From Providencia burhodogranariea DSM 19968 (GTDB lineage: Bacteria > Pseudomonadota > Gammaproteobacteria > Enterobacterales > Enterobacteriaceae), in the NCBI RefSeq assembly GCF_000314855.2, contig NZ_KB233224.1, positions 355,426 through 419,425 of the forward strand: a stretch of 64,000 nucleotides of DNA. Direction: 5' to 3'. Position numbers and translations under genes: made by a program. The notes under the pieces are model-generated. The model did not search any database and had not been told where the DNA came from. It worked only from the letters and a program-made list of their open reading frames with translations. Each line of letters begins with the position of its first letter. The first letter of the stretch is position 1. Shown here piece after piece: positions 10,183-21,041 of this stretch.

Positions 10183-10856
10183 CCTTCACCATGCTGGGTC
10201 ACCAATAAATCACCATTCAATTTATGTCGTAAACGACGTATCAGCACGTCAATTGTTCGTAAATCAGGGTTATCTACTCGTCGTGCTGAAAGTCTACGTA
10301 ATAAGCGCTCACGACTGAGAATTTCTCTAGGGTTAGTGACAAATGCGACTAAAATTTCATATTCCGCACGGGTTAGCTTGATTGCCTCACCATTACATTC
10401 TAGCGTGTGCATAGATACATTTAGGCAATAATCGGCAAATTGATAGCAATTCTCTTGTGATATTGGCTGCGACTGTACTTGATTTGCTAAGTCTATGCGC
10501 CATAAAAGATTTTTTACTCTAACCACCAGCTCGCGGAGCTCCAAAGGCTTAGTAACATAATCGTCCGCCCCCATTTCTAACCCAACAATACGGTCAATTT
10601 GATCGCTTCGTCCCGTCACTAGGATAATTCCAACGGTAAAACGCTCACGTAGCGCTCTGGTTAACATTAAACCATTTTCATCCGGTAAGTTAATATCCAA
10701 TAAAATCAGGTCAACATGCTGCTGTTCCATGATATCACGCAAACCTGTACCACTATCAGTAACAGAAACTTGATACCCTTCCTGCTCAAAATAAGCCTGT
10801 AACCGAGTCTGGGTAACGAGTTCGTCTTCAACAATAACAATGTGGTGTGATGTCAT
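10155..10856 (-). CDS. torR: TorR, OmpR-family response regulator
   Basis: 233 aa from the ATG at 10856 (MTSHHIVIVEDE matches the family start; the frame is open further upstream through the tor boxes, so the longer start at 10928 is unlikely). Receiver domain with VEDE, phosphoacceptor in LILLDINLPDENG and K in DYVTKPLELRELVVR; C-terminal winged helix with SRERLLRRLSARRVDNPDLR and VDVLIRRLRHKLNGDL. It receives phosphate from TorS and activates torCAD by binding decamer boxes in the torR-torC gap, which also lie in its own leader, so autoregulation as in E. coli is likely. Confidence 0.96.
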   Translation of the reverse strand: MTSHHIVIVEDELVTQTRLQAYFEQEGYQVSVTDSGTGLRDIMEQQHVDLILLDINLPDENGLMLTRALRERFTVGIILVTGRSDQIDRIVGLEMGADDYVTKPLELRELVVRVKNLLWRIDLANQVQSQPISQENCYQFADYCLNVSMHTLECNGEAIKLTRAEYEILVAFVTNPREILSRERLLRRLSARRVDNPDLRTIDVLIRRLRHKLNGDLLVTQHGEGYFLAADVY

Positions 10857-10871
10857 CTGCTTGATCTCTTT

Positions 10872-10912
10872 CTGTTCATATCTGTTCATATATTGCCGTA
10901 AGCTGTTCATCA
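10872..10912. promoter_or_regulatory. tor boxes (TorR operator) between torR and torC
   Basis: Two adjacent exact decamers CTGTTCATAT at 10872-10881 and 10882-10891, then a further CTGTTCATCA at 10903-10912. This matches the known E. coli TorR sites (direct repeats of CTGTTCATAT). The array starts 16 bp upstream of the torR ATG and ends about 70 bp before torC, which fits activation of torCAD and repression of torR. Confidence 0.88.
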
Positions 10913-10983
10913 TGACCAGTACCGCCATTCATATTTACTGCATAAGATCTTCTATTATTAACCTTATATTTATAGAGACTATT

Positions 10984-12162
10984 ATGCGGAAACTCTGGAG
11001 AGCGTTGTTTAGGCCTAGTGCTCGTTGGTCAGTATTAACGCTAGTTGTTATTGGTATTGTTGTCGGTATTGCTCTGATTGTCTTACCTCACGTAGGAATA
11101 AAAGTCACCAGCTCAACAGAGTTCTGTGTAAGTTGTCATAGTATGACGCCAGTTTATGAAGAATATAAACAATCTGTTCATTTCCAAAATGCCTCTGGAG
11201 TCCGTGCAGAATGTCATGATTGCCATATTCCACCTGACCTACCAGGCATGATTAAACGGAAATTAGAAGCAAGCAATGATATGTATCAAGAATTTATTGC
11301 TCACTCGATAGATACCCCAGAAAAATTTGAAGCTAAACGCGCAGAACTTGCAGAACGCGAGTGGACTCGCATGAAAGAAAATAACTCCGCAACCTGCCGC
11401 TCTTGCCACAATTATGATGCGATGGATCACGCAAAACAAAATCCTGAAGCAGCGCGCCAAATGGAAATTGCCGCCAAAGATAACCAGTCTTGTATTGATT
11501 GCCATAAAGGCATTGCTCACCAATTACCGGATATGAGCAGCGGTTTCCGTAAACAATTTGATGAATTACGTGCTAAAGCAAATAGCGATGGCGATATACT
11601 CTACTCTCTTGATATTAAACCTCTTTATGCAGAAAAAGGCGATAAAGAGCCAGCAGGTTCATTATTACCTGCATCTGAAGTCAAAGTATTAAAACGTGAT
11701 GGTGACTGGCTACAAGTAGAAATCACAGGTTGGACTGAGAGTGATGGTCGTCAACGTGTGCTATCTGCATTACCAGGAAAACGTATTTTTGTTGCTTCTA
11801 TCCGTGGTGATGTACAAGAAAATGTTAAAACATTAGAAACGACTACTGTTGCAGCTACAGATACCAAATGGAGCAAGTTACAAGCCACAGCTTGGATGCA
11901 AAAAGGCGATATGGTCGACGATATTAAACCTATTTGGGCTTACGCAGACTCCCTTTATAACGGTTCTTGTAATCAATGCCATGGTGCACCAGATAAATTA
12001 CACTTTGATGCCAATGGTTGGATAGGCACATTAAACGGCATGATTGGCTTTACCAGTTTAGATAAACGCGAAGAACGTACTTTATTGAAATATCTACAAA
12101 TGAATGCATCAGATACCGCAGGCAATCCGCACCACGATAATGGAGAACATAATGAAAAATAA
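10984..12162 (+). CDS. torC: TorC, membrane-anchored pentahaem c-type cytochrome
   Basis: 392 aa from ATG 10984 (the MRKLWRALFRPSARWSVL start matches the family; longer in-frame starts run through the promoter). One N-terminal membrane anchor (about 16-38), then CXXCH haem sites CVSCH, CHDCH, CRSCH and CIDCH in the NapC/NirT-like part and a fifth, CNQCH, in the C-terminal domain. It passes electrons from menaquinol to TorA in the periplasm. First gene of torCAD; its last 11 bp overlap the torA start. Confidence 0.96.
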   Translation: MRKLWRALFRPSARWSVLTLVVIGIVVGIALIVLPHVGIKVTSSTEFCVSCHSMTPVYEEYKQSVHFQNASGVRAECHDCHIPPDLPGMIKRKLEASNDMYQEFIAHSIDTPEKFEAKRAELAEREWTRMKENNSATCRSCHNYDAMDHAKQNPEAARQMEIAAKDNQSCIDCHKGIAHQLPDMSSGFRKQFDELRAKANSDGDILYSLDIKPLYAEKGDKEPAGSLLPASEVKVLKRDGDWLQVEITGWTESDGRQRVLSALPGKRIFVASIRGDVQENVKTLETTTVAATDTKWSKLQATAWMQKGDMVDDIKPIWAYADSLYNGSCNQCHGAPDKLHFDANGWIGTLNGMIGFTSLDKREERTLLKYLQMNASDTAGNPHHDNGEHNEK

Positions 12163-14692
12163 TCATACATTTCAAGCTTCTCGTAGGCGCTTCCTAACTC
12201 AATTAGGTGGATTGGCAGTTGCGGGTATGTTAGGCCCATCCTTATTAACACCACGTAAAGCCAGTGCCACGACAGCAGAACAAAGCGCAGTAGTACAAGA
12301 AGGGATATTAACAGGGTCTCACTGGGGAGCGATTCGAGCCACTATCGTTGATGGGCGTTTTATCGAAGCAAAACCTTTTGAGCATGATAAATACCCATCG
12401 AAAATGATTGCTGGTTTGCCTGATCATGTTCATGGAACCGCACGTATTCGTTATCCAATGGTACGTGTTGATTGGATGCGTAAACGTCATTTAAGCGATA
12501 CCTCTGAACGTGGAGATAACCGCTTTGTGCGTGTTTCTTGGGATGAAGCGCTAGATCTTATTTATCAAGAATTAGAGCGTGTTCAAACTACCTATGGACC
12601 GAGTTCATTGTTAACCGCAAGTGGTTGGCAATCTACAGGAATGTTTCATAATGCATCCGGTATGTTAGCTCGTGCTATTGCGCTGCATGGTAATAGTGTC
12701 AGTACGGGTGGTGACTACTCGACGGGAGCGGCACAAGTTATTTTGCCTCGTGTTGTTGGCTCAATGGAAGTCTATGAACAGCAAACTTCTTGGCCACTCG
12801 TGTTACAAAATAGCAAAACAATTGTGCTGTGGGGCTCTGATCTTATTAAAAACCAGCAAGCTAACTGGTGGTGCCCTGATCATGATGTTTACGCCTATTA
12901 TGAACAACTCAAAGAGAAAGCCGCAAGCGGTGAAATTAAAGTGATTAGTATTGACCCTGTAATCACTTCAACTCACGATTATTTAGGCCGCGACAACGTT
13001 CAACACATTGCAGTTAACCCTCAAGGTGATGTACCGCTACAATTAGCTATCGCACATACGCTTTATACAGAAAATTTATACGACAAAAACTTCCTCAAAG
13101 AATATTGTGTTGGGTTCGAGCAGTTCGTGCCTTATTTAATGGGCGAAACAGATGGGCAACCTAAAGATGCTGAATGGGCTGAGAAAATCAGTGGCATCGA
13201 TGCTAAAACTATCCGCACATTAGCACAACAAATGGCGGCGGATAGAACCCAAATTATTGCAGGTTGGTGTGTCCAGCGTATGCAACATGGTGAGCAATGG
13301 TCATGGATGGTTGTCGTTTTAGCCGCAATGTTAGGCCAAATTGGTTTACCGGGCGGAGGTTTTGGATTTGGTTGGCATTATAATGGTGCAGGTACTCCAA
13401 GTCGCCAAGGTGTTATTCTAAGTGGTTTCTCTGGCTCAACTAAAGTACCACCAGTCCACGAAAGCACTGACTATAAAGGCTATAGTAGTACTATCCCTAT
13501 TGCTCGTTTTATTGATGCTATTTTAGAGCCGGGAAAAGTCATCAATTGGAATGGTAAAAAAGTTAAATTACCGCCACTCAAGATGTGCGTATTTGCAGGT
13601 ACTAATCCATTCCACCGTCATCAGCAGATCAATCGTATTATTGAAGGATGGCGTAAACTCGAAACCGTTGTTTCTATTGATAACCAATGGACATCAACCT
13701 GTCGCTTTGCCGACATTGTGTTACCTGCAACAACACAGTTTGAACGTAATGACCTTGACCAATACGGTAACCATTCTAATCGTGGCATTATTGCCATGAA
13801 ACAATTAGTACCGCCACAGTTTGAATCACGGAATGACTTTGATATTTTCCGTGACCTGTGCCGCCGTTTTAACCGTGAGCAGGCATTTACTGAAGGCTTA
13901 GACGAAACGGGTTGGCTAAAACGTATTTGGAAAGAAGGTAGCCAACAAGGTAAAGGACGCGGTATCCATCTTCCTGCTTTTGATGTTTTTTGGGAAAATG
14001 AAGGCTATGTGGAATTTGAACATCCACAGATGTTTATTCGCCATCAAGCATTTAGGGAAGACCCAGATCTTGAGCCACTAGGTACACCAAGTGGATTAAT
14101 TGAAATATTCTCAAAAACCATCGCTGACATGCAATATGATGATTGTCAGGGATACCCTATGTGGTTTGAAAAAGTTGAACGTTCTCATGGTGGCCCAGGT
14201 TCAACACGTTGGCCGCTACACTTACAATCTGCTCACCCTGATTTTCGCTTACATTCTCAGCTGTGTGAGTCACCGGCACTACGTCAATATTATTCCGTTA
14301 ATGGAAAAGAACCCGTATTCATTAGCCCACAGGATGCTAACGCTAGAGGTATTCACAATGGTGATATTGTCAGAGTGTTTAATGACCGTGGTCAGGTGTT
14401 AGCTGCTGCTGTGGTATCTGACCTTTATACCTCTGGCGTTGCACGTATTCACGAAGGCGCATGGTACGATCCGGCCAAAGGCGGTGAGATAAATTCATTA
14501 TGTAAATACGGCAATCCAAACGTATTAACTCTGGATATAGGTAGCTCACAACTCGCACAAGCAACCAGTGCACATACAACCTTAGTTGAAATCGAAAAAT
14601 ATACTGGGCAATTGGAGAACGTAACCGCGTTTGGTGGACCTATCGAAATGGTGGCACAATGTGAATATGTGCCAGCTCAACAGGTTAAATAA
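12152..14692 (+). CDS. torA: TorA, periplasmic trimethylamine-N-oxide reductase
   Basis: 846 aa from ATG 12152, preceded by GGAGAAC inside the torC end. Twin-arginine signal SRRRFLTQLGG at residues 8-18 and a cleavage site near ASA/TTA, so it is exported folded by Tat. The mature enzyme has the DMSO-reductase family molybdopterin guanine dinucleotide domains (e.g. GGDYSTGAAQVILPR with the Mo-ligand serine, VLWGSDLIKNQQ, WTSTCRFADIVLPATT). It reduces TMAO to trimethylamine in anaerobic respiration, fed by TorC and matured by TorD. Confidence 0.96.
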   Translation: MKNNHTFQASRRRFLTQLGGLAVAGMLGPSLLTPRKASATTAEQSAVVQEGILTGSHWGAIRATIVDGRFIEAKPFEHDKYPSKMIAGLPDHVHGTARIRYPMVRVDWMRKRHLSDTSERGDNRFVRVSWDEALDLIYQELERVQTTYGPSSLLTASGWQSTGMFHNASGMLARAIALHGNSVSTGGDYSTGAAQVILPRVVGSMEVYEQQTSWPLVLQNSKTIVLWGSDLIKNQQANWWCPDHDVYAYYEQLKEKAASGEIKVISIDPVITSTHDYLGRDNVQHIAVNPQGDVPLQLAIAHTLYTENLYDKNFLKEYCVGFEQFVPYLMGETDGQPKDAEWAEKISGIDAKTIRTLAQQMAADRTQIIAGWCVQRMQHGEQWSWMVVVLAAMLGQIGLPGGGFGFGWHYNGAGTPSRQGVILSGFSGSTKVPPVHESTDYKGYSSTIPIARFIDAILEPGKVINWNGKKVKLPPLKMCVFAGTNPFHRHQQINRIIEGWRKLETVVSIDNQWTSTCRFADIVLPATTQFERNDLDQYGNHSNRGIIAMKQLVPPQFESRNDFDIFRDLCRRFNREQAFTEGLDETGWLKRIWKEGSQQGKGRGIHLPAFDVFWENEGYVEFEHPQMFIRHQAFREDPDLEPLGTPSGLIEIFSKTIADMQYDDCQGYPMWFEKVERSHGGPGSTRWPLHLQSAHPDFRLHSQLCESPALRQYYSVNGKEPVFISPQDANARGIHNGDIVRVFNDRGQVLAAAVVSDLYTSGVARIHEGAWYDPAKGGEINSLCKYGNPNVLTLDIGSSQLAQATSAHTTLVEIEKYTGQLENVTAFGGPIEMVAQCEYVPAQQVK

Positions 14693-15310
14693 ATGACCAA
14701 ACAAACAGCGTTAACCTCAGAACAGATAGCCTGTGTTTATGCATGGCTAGCTCAATTATTTTTGCGTGAGTTAGATAATGAAAAATTGATACAAATCCAG
14801 TCCGACGAAATGGCGGACTGGTTTTCAATGTTACAAAATCAACCGTCATTATCAGACGCAATAACCGGATTAACATCGAAAATAGCGGCACTTAAAGTGC
14901 GTAACGATGCTCAACTTGAGTTAGCAGCTGATTTCTGTAGTTTGTTTTTAATGTCAGACAAGCAATCTGCGTTGCCTTATGCTTCTGTTTATCTAAAAGA
15001 TGAACAGACAAATGAGAAGATAAAACGGTTATTGTTTGAGGCTGGTATGGAAACAGATGAAGTTTTTCATGAACCAACCGACCATTTATCTATATTTCTT
15101 GAATTACTCAGCCATCTACATTTTTCATTAGGTGAAGAGGATATGATTCATGAAGAAATTGATGAATTACGCAAGCAAACATTATCCATCTTATTGCAAT
15201 GGCTCCCTGAGTTTTGCAAAAATTGTCATCAATATGATGAGTTTGGTTTTTATAGTGCATTAAGTCAGTTGTTATTAGCTCTTGTTCAGTTAGATGAACA
15301 AGATGAATAA
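14693..15310 (+). CDS. torD: TorD, chaperone for TorA
   Basis: 205 aa, all-helical. It begins at the base after the torA stop, so the two are coupled. Family hallmark [16 protein letters not shown] (the E-P-x-D-H motif) is at about residues 125-140. It binds the TorA signal peptide and apo-enzyme in the cytoplasm, assists molybdenum cofactor insertion and prevents premature Tat export. Last gene of the operon. Confidence 0.95.
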   Translation: MTKQTALTSEQIACVYAWLAQLFLRELDNEKLIQIQSDEMADWFSMLQNQPSLSDAITGLTSKIAALKVRNDAQLELAADFCSLFLMSDKQSALPYASVYLKDEQTNEKIKRLLFEAGMETDEVFHEPTDHLSIFLELLSHLHFSLGEEDMIHEEIDELRKQTLSILLQWLPEFCKNCHQYDEFGFYSALSQLLLALVQLDEQDE

Positions 15311-15692
15311 AACAGTATTTCAACGTTAAAAATATCTCTGGCCGATTTATCCTACCCGCTAAGTGTGGGATAAATTAGCCTAATTTATTTTCTTAGATTT
15401 TGATCAGTTCGGATTTGGTAAGGTTATTTTAAAATAGCCAAAGTAGGGATCATATAGAACAATAAGAATAAGTAATTTACTCAGAGATGGCAGTCAATAA
15501 TACGTTAAAATACCGGTGCCTGCCAAATTGATTAACAATAGGTAATCCTAATAACCATATCGGATTAACTAATAATAAGCTCAGCAATATTTATACTGGC
15601 ATAATCAAATTGTCGTTTATTTTGAATGACGATAAACCTGCTCGATTACTTATTAATTCTGAGCAGATTCTTATCCCGACAATTTCGTTAAC
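15311..15692. other. torD-araD intergenic region with candidate terminator hairpin
   Basis: 382 bp between convergent operons. At 15340-15380 an imperfect hairpin, GGCCGATTTATCC paired with GGATAAATTAGCC, is followed by TAATTTATTTTC on the + strand and could end torCAD. A second weaker dyad (CTGCTC/GAGCAG) lies near 15632-15665, just beyond araD. No gene seen. Confidence 0.5.
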
Positions 15693-16388
15693 TTACTGAC
15701 CGTAATATGCATTTTTACCATGTTTGCGTAAATAATGCTTATCCAACAGCTCTTTCTGCATGTCCGAGAGTTCTGACGAAAGCTGACGAGTAAATAGGTT
15801 CATATACGCAATTTCTTCGAGTACAACAGCGTTATGCACTGCGTTATTTGCATCAGTTCCCCATGCAAAAGGCCCATGAGAATGAACCAGTACTGCGGGG
15901 ACATCTTTTGGCATAATTCCGCGCGATGTGAACGTTTCGACGATCACACGCCCAGTTTCTAGCTCATATTGCCCATCAATTTCCTGTGCAGTCATAGGTC
16001 GAGTACAGGGAATCGAACCATAAAAATAATCAGCATGCGTCGTACCCCATGCAGATAAATCTCGCCCAGCCTGAGCCCAAATCGTCGCATGTCGCGAATG
16101 TGTATGTACAATGCCCCCAATATCAGGAAATGCACGGTATAACGCTAAGTGCGTATCTGTATCTGAAGATGGTTTTTTAGTACCTTCAACCACTCTTCCT
16201 GAATCTAAACTCACAACAACCATATCCTCCAAAGTCATGTGTTCATATTCAATACCAGATGGCTTGATGACAAAAATATTGTTCTCGCGATCAACTCCAC
16301 TGACATTTCCCCAAGTAAATGTCACTAAATTATGGCGAGGTAATGCTAAGTTAGCGTCTAAAACCTGTTTTTTAAGTTGTTGGTACAT
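15693..16388 (-). CDS. araD: AraD, L-ribulose-5-phosphate 4-epimerase
   Basis: 231 aa. Class II aldolase/epimerase fold with zinc-binding histidines in [16 protein letters not shown] and a further one in [12 protein letters not shown]; substrate-loop motifs GNVSG and KPSG near the N-terminus. Converts L-ribulose-5-phosphate to D-xylulose-5-phosphate, the final step of arabinose catabolism. Downstream of araA with a 114-bp gap, so it is the last gene of araBAD. Confidence 0.96.
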   Translation of the reverse strand: MYQQLKKQVLDANLALPRHNLVTFTWGNVSGVDRENNIFVIKPSGIEYEHMTLEDMVVVSLDSGRVVEGTKKPSSDTDTHLALYRAFPDIGGIVHTHSRHATIWAQAGRDLSAWGTTHADYFYGSIPCTRPMTAQEIDGQYELETGRVIVETFTSRGIMPKDVPAVLVHSHGPFAWGTDANNAVHNAVVLEEIAYMNLFTRQLSSELSDMQKELLDKHYLRKHGKNAYYGQ

Positions 16389-16502
16389 ATCACTTAACCT
16401 TTTATTTTTAGACTGTTAACGGTAAAACATTCCTCACCAATAGCGTTATCGACTTATCGATCGCGCAATCTGTGGCAAAAAAACAATAATACCATCAGTC
16501 AG

Positions 16503-18023
16503 TTAACCACATAATTTGTAGTAAACCTCATTCCAGCGAATTTCGTTTTTAAATGCAGGAATTCGGGTTTCCTCATCTATCACTAGCATTTCAATGCCGC
16601 ACATTTCGGCATAGATACGCAGGTATTCAATATCCAATGCTTGAGTAAATACGGTGTGATGTGCACCACCCGCTAAAATCCATGCTTCAGCAGCAACCGG
16701 CAGAGAAGGCCGTGATTTCCAAACTGCATGAGCAACAGGTAATTTAGGTAACGTATGAGGAGGTACAATGGTATCCACCGTATTCACTATCAAACGAAAA
16801 CGATCTCCCATATCAATCAAGCTGATATTTAATGCTACGCCTGAATTAGCCGAAAAAATCAAGCGAGCAGGATCGTCTTTACCGCCAATACCAAGATATT
16901 GCGCATCGAGCAACAGTTTTTCTTCACAGGCAATAGAAGGGCAAACCTCCAACATATGAGCGCCCAACACTAAGTCCTTACCTGCTTCAGGATCAAAGTG
17001 ATAAGTGTAGTCCTCCATAAATGAGGTTCCGCCTTTCAAGCCTTGAGCCATGACTTTTGTGATGCGTAATAATGCAGCCGTTTTCCAATCACCCTCAGCA
17101 CCAAAACCATAACCTTGCTGCATTAAACGTTGTACCGCTAAACCTGGTAGTTGCTTTAAACCATATAAGTTTTCAAACGTTGTGGTAAACGCACCAAAAT
17201 TACCTTGCTCAAGAAATTTCTTCATACCGAGCTCAATGCGTGCAGCATCAACTAAATTATTGCGTTTAGAGCCATTGACTTTCACTGCATCTGTAAGCCG
17301 ATAAGAGGCTTCATATTCATCAATTAACGCATTCACTTCGCCTTGCGAAATGCTATCCACGACAGATACTAAGTCACCTAATCCATAGCCATTAACGGCA
17401 TAACCAAACTTAATTTGAGCTGAGACTTTATTGCCTTCGGTCACCGCCACTTCACGCATATTGTCGCCAAAACGGGCTACTTTCAGCTGTTTGCTCTCGT
17501 GAATACCCACCGCAACACGTATCCAACGGTTCAACTTTTGATGAACATCTTTATCTTTCCAAGAGCCAACAATGGCGGTGTATTCATTACGCATACGTGC
17601 GCCAATAAAGCCAAATTCTCGCCCACCATGAGCGGTCTGATTTAAATTCATGAAGTCCATATCCATGGACTCCCATGGAATAGCATTGCTATATTGCGTA
17701 TGTAATTGCAGTAATGGCTTTTCCAACAAATTGAGGCCTAATATCCACATTTTTGCCGGAGAAAACGTATGTAGCCAAGTCACTATCCCCACACAATTAT
17801 TTGCATAGTTGGCTTCACGGCACAGCGTTGCAATTTCATCGGGAGTGGTCGCCAATGGTTTCATGACTAATTTAACTGGCAATCCTGCATCTTTATTTAG
17901 CCCTTTTACAACCTCTTCGGCTTGCTGTGCGACCTGCTTCAGAGTCTGTTGTCCATACAGATGTTGACTACCAATAACAAACCAAACTTCTGACTTTTCA
18001 AAGATGTTCATCTCAACTTTCAT
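16503..18023 (-). CDS. araA: AraA, L-arabinose isomerase
   Basis: 506 aa. Starts at ATG 18023, with a CAGG Shine-Dalgarno stretch eight bases upstream; an internal ATG at 18011 would give the shorter form usual in E. coli. Conserved [13 protein letters not shown] start, [30 protein letters not shown] and MLEVCPSIA (metal- and substrate-binding glutamate/histidine region). Interconverts L-arabinose and L-ribulose in the cytoplasm. Second gene of araBAD, about 50 bp after araB. Confidence 0.96.
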   Translation of the reverse strand: MKVEMNIFEKSEVWFVIGSQHLYGQQTLKQVAQQAEEVVKGLNKDAGLPVKLVMKPLATTPDEIATLCREANYANNCVGIVTWLHTFSPAKMWILGLNLLEKPLLQLHTQYSNAIPWESMDMDFMNLNQTAHGGREFGFIGARMRNEYTAIVGSWKDKDVHQKLNRWIRVAVGIHESKQLKVARFGDNMREVAVTEGNKVSAQIKFGYAVNGYGLGDLVSVVDSISQGEVNALIDEYEASYRLTDAVKVNGSKRNNLVDAARIELGMKKFLEQGNFGAFTTTFENLYGLKQLPGLAVQRLMQQGYGFGAEGDWKTAALLRITKVMAQGLKGGTSFMEDYTYHFDPEAGKDLVLGAHMLEVCPSIACEEKLLLDAQYLGIGGKDDPARLIFSANSGVALNISLIDMGDRFRLIVNTVDTIVPPHTLPKLPVAHAVWKSRPSLPVAAEAWILAGGAHHTVFTQALDIEYLRIYAEMCGIEMLVIDEETRIPAFKNEIRWNEVYYKLCG

Positions 18024-18074
18024 AGTGTAAGCCTGCCTGTTTAGTGCAATAGTTATAAGTACAATAACTCTACA

Positions 18075-19751
18075 CTACTCAACATTGGCGGCATAGCAAG
18101 GTTCAGCAACCTGACTCCATTTTTGATAGCGTTGATAAATTTTTTCATATTGAGCTGAACGGATTGGATCCGGCAGCATTGAGCGTTCAATTGGACTAGC
18201 CATATGCTGTTGAGCTTCTTGAATTGTAGGGTGTACCCCCGCGGCAACAGCGGCAAAAATTGCAGCACCTAATGCACAACATTGGTCAGATGCAACAATC
18301 TGCAAGGGACGATTCATAACATCTGCACAAACCTGCATAATTACGGGTGATTTACGTGCGATCCCACCGAGGGCAAGTACATTTTCAACCGGAATATCTT
18401 GTTCAACAAAACACTCCATAATCGCGCGGGCACCAAATGCTGTTGAAGCAATAAATCCGCCAAATAAAGCTGGTGCATCAGTTCCTAAATTTAAATCAGT
18501 GATCACACCTTTTAAGCGCTGATTGGCGAATGGCGTTCGACGGCCGTTAAACCAGTCAAGTACAACGGGTAACTTATCTAATGAGGTTTGTTGAGCCCAT
18601 GCATCGGTTAATGCAGGTAATAATGTTGATTCTATCTGTTTGAGAGTTGCCGCAAGCTCTGGATTTTGTTGAGATGCATGCTGTAATGGCCAGCTTAATA
18701 AGCTACCAAACCACGCATACATATCACCAAATGCAGACTGCCCAGCTTCCATGCCAATGAGTCCTGGAACAACACTGCCATCGACTTGGCCGCAAATACC
18801 TGCAATAGCGCGATCACCCACATGCTGATGCTCAGTCAATAAAATGTCACAGGTTGATGTGCCAATCACCTTTACTAACGTATAAGGCTGAGCTCCCGCA
18901 CCAACTGCACCCATATGGCAATCAAATGCACCACCAGCAATCATAACTTTATCAGGGATACCAAGCCGTTCGGCCCATTCTTGGGTGATACGCCCTACTG
19001 GTTTTTCTGCTGTATAAGTATCCGTAAAAAGAGGGTAATCGAGATCGTTAACTAAAATAGGATCTAACGTTTGAAGAAAGTCTCTGGGTGGTAAGCCATT
19101 CCAATCTGCATGCCATAACGCTTTATGTCCTGCAGCACAACGGCTACGCTTAATACTATTAGGTGCTTGAGTACCACTTAATAACGCAGGAACCCAATCA
19201 CACAACTCAATCCAAGATACCGCAGCATCACGTACGGCATTATCGATGCGCGAGATATGGAGGATTTTGGCCCAAAACCATTCGGATGAATACACGCCAC
19301 CAATATAGCTGCTATAGTCGTTAAAACGGCCACTACGACATAACCGATTGATTTCCTCTGCTTCTTCAATAGCGGTGTGATCTTTCCATAAAACGAACAT
19401 TGCATTGGGGTTATTAGCAAATTCTGGACGCAAAGCCAAAACTTGCCCATTGTTATCAATAGGTGCTGGTGTTGATCCCGTCGTATCAATACCAATGCCA
19501 ATAATATTTTGTCGTTGCTCAGGTGTTAACATAGCAACGACAGCTTTAATTGCTTGCTCCATGGATTCAATATAATCCAATGGATGATGACGAAATTGGT
19601 TATTTGATGGATGACAAAATAATCCCTGGTGCCAACGCGGATAATAAATAACTTCTGTTGCAATTTCAGAGCCTTCTATGCAGTCAACGGCCAGAGCACG
19701 TACAGAATCACTACCAAAATCCAGACCGAGAGCGATCGCATCTTTTGACAT
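18075..19751 (-). CDS. araB: AraB, L-ribulokinase
   Basis: 558 aa from ATG 19751, which has GAGG six bases upstream; the frame is open to a TTG at 19769 that overlaps this ribosome site and is not favoured. FGGY kinase: phosphate motif [16 protein letters not shown] at the N-terminus, [26 protein letters not shown], and C-terminal [14 protein letters not shown]. Phosphorylates L-ribulose with ATP. First gene of araBAD, divergent from araC. Confidence 0.95.
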   Translation of the reverse strand: MSKDAIALGLDFGSDSVRALAVDCIEGSEIATEVIYYPRWHQGLFCHPSNNQFRHHPLDYIESMEQAIKAVVAMLTPEQRQNIIGIGIDTTGSTPAPIDNNGQVLALRPEFANNPNAMFVLWKDHTAIEEAEEINRLCRSGRFNDYSSYIGGVYSSEWFWAKILHISRIDNAVRDAAVSWIELCDWVPALLSGTQAPNSIKRSRCAAGHKALWHADWNGLPPRDFLQTLDPILVNDLDYPLFTDTYTAEKPVGRITQEWAERLGIPDKVMIAGGAFDCHMGAVGAGAQPYTLVKVIGTSTCDILLTEHQHVGDRAIAGICGQVDGSVVPGLIGMEAGQSAFGDMYAWFGSLLSWPLQHASQQNPELAATLKQIESTLLPALTDAWAQQTSLDKLPVVLDWFNGRRTPFANQRLKGVITDLNLGTDAPALFGGFIASTAFGARAIMECFVEQDIPVENVLALGGIARKSPVIMQVCADVMNRPLQIVASDQCCALGAAIFAAVAAGVHPTIQEAQQHMASPIERSMLPDPIRSAQYEKIYQRYQKWSQVAEPCYAANVE

Positions 19752-20069
19752 AAAAAACCTCAAATTCAACAGTAATAATAATTAGATCCGTACCATAAAA
19801 AAAATTTACTCAATCAGCGAGGAGCGGTTAGCTAGAAATATGTACGATCCTGCTTTCTTCAAATAAATTGTGACTTAGTTCAAAATTACAGGTGGTTAGG
19901 TGCGGACTAAATGTGTAGATTTGGCTTCGTTTAACACTATGAATGATGATAATTTAATCAGTCTAGAAAATTAAAATTTAGCCAAAAGATAATGTCAAAT
20001 ATCCATACTATTGCGTTATGATGCCGCATAGCCTGTTACTTGTTATATTGTCAGTTGCGAGGAAAAAGT
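19752..20069. promoter_or_regulatory. araB-araC divergent control region with candidate CRP and AraC sites
   Basis: 318 bp between divergent araB and araC, the arrangement of the E. coli ara control region. A CRP-like site TGTGACTTAGTTCAAA lies at 19869-19884 (8 of the 10 conserved TGTGA/TCACA bases). A candidate AraC half-site ending TATCCATA lies at 19991-20007, just upstream of araC; it matches the TCCATA half of TAGC-N7-TCCATA but the TAGC half poorly. A looping O2-like site was not identified. Confidence 0.5.
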
Positions 20070-20960
20070 GTGTATCAACGAACTATACCTGACTCACAGC
20101 CAGATCCCTTACTGCCGGGATACTCTTTCAATGCTTATCTAGTAGCGGGCCTAACACCTATTGTTATAGATGGGCCTCTTGATTTTTTTATCGACCGCGC
20201 CTTCGGCATGAAAGGCTATATTTTAAATCTTACAATTAAGGGGCAAGGGCAAATATTTGACGGGGAAGAGACCTTTTATTGTAACCCTGGAGATATGTTG
20301 CTGTTTCAACCTAAAGAACCACACTATTACGGCCGATCGCCGCATAGTGATTGCTGGTATCACCGTTGGATTTATTTTCGCCCTAGAGCGTATTGGGCCG
20401 ATTGGTTAGAATGGAGCAACCAGACAAAGAAGGTGGGGCGTTTAACACTGAAAACGGCTGAGCTACAAGACGAATTCGAGCAATTATTTATTTCAATTGA
20501 TCAAATTCATCAGTCAAGACGGCGCCTGTCAGAAGAGTTCGCCATGAACTTACTCGAACGTTTATTGTTGCGTAGTATTGAAGAAGAACCGCAGTCAGCG
20601 CATACAATGATGGATCCGCGAATTATCGAAGCGTGTCAGTATATGACCAGCAATTTAGCGGATGATATTCGTATCGAAGATATTGCTAATCATGTCTGTC
20701 TTTCACCCTCTCGGCTTGCGCACCTTTTCCGCGAGGAGATTGGCATCAATATGTTACGTTGGCGCGAAGACCAGAGAGTCATTCGAGCTAAATTATTGCT
20801 ACAAACAACCCAAGAATCGATAGCCAGAATTGGCCGAATTGTTGGCTATGATGACCAATTGTATTTTTCACGAGTATTTCGTAAACGAGTTGGCGTTAGC
20901 CCAAGTGATTTCCGCCGCCGTAATATAGAGTTGATGATTTATCCCGATTCTGAAGGCTAG
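20070..20960 (+). CDS. araC: AraC, arabinose-responsive regulator
   Basis: 296 aa from the GTG at 20070, chosen because GAGG lies seven bases upstream; a TTG at 20040 opens the frame earlier but lacks such a site. N-terminal cupin arm and arabinose pocket with [20 protein letters not shown] and [16 protein letters not shown]-terminal double HTH with [17 protein letters not shown] and [20 protein letters not shown]. Activates araBAD with arabinose and probably the adjacent sugar transporter. Divergent from araB. Confidence 0.95.
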   Translation: MYQRTIPDSQPDPLLPGYSFNAYLVAGLTPIVIDGPLDFFIDRAFGMKGYILNLTIKGQGQIFDGEETFYCNPGDMLLFQPKEPHYYGRSPHSDCWYHRWIYFRPRAYWADWLEWSNQTKKVGRLTLKTAELQDEFEQLFISIDQIHQSRRRLSEEFAMNLLERLLLRSIEEEPQSAHTMMDPRIIEACQYMTSNLADDIRIEDIANHVCLSPSRLAHLFREEIGINMLRWREDQRVIRAKLLLQTTQESIARIGRIVGYDDQLYFSRVFRKRVGVSPSDFRRRNIELMIYPDSEG

Positions 20961-20970
20961 TTTACCTCTT

Positions 20971-21003
20971 GAAATAAAAATGGGGCACTGATGAGTGCCC
21001 CAT
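20971..21003 (-). terminator. Terminator hairpin between araC and the sugar transporter
   Basis: Perfect 10-bp stem ATGGGGCACT (20980-20989), loop GATG, AGTGCCCCAT (20994-21003). On the minus strand it is followed by TTTTTATTTC, so it ends the leftward transporter operon; without a T-run on the plus strand it is at best a weak stop for araC. Confidence 0.85.
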
Positions 21004-21041
21004 TCACAACAAGATAGGTTGCCTATCAAAGATGTAAAATA

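Noticed and set aside
10136-10318. Small plus frame over the torT/torR overlap
   Set aside because: Shadow of torR on the other strand; no independent support.
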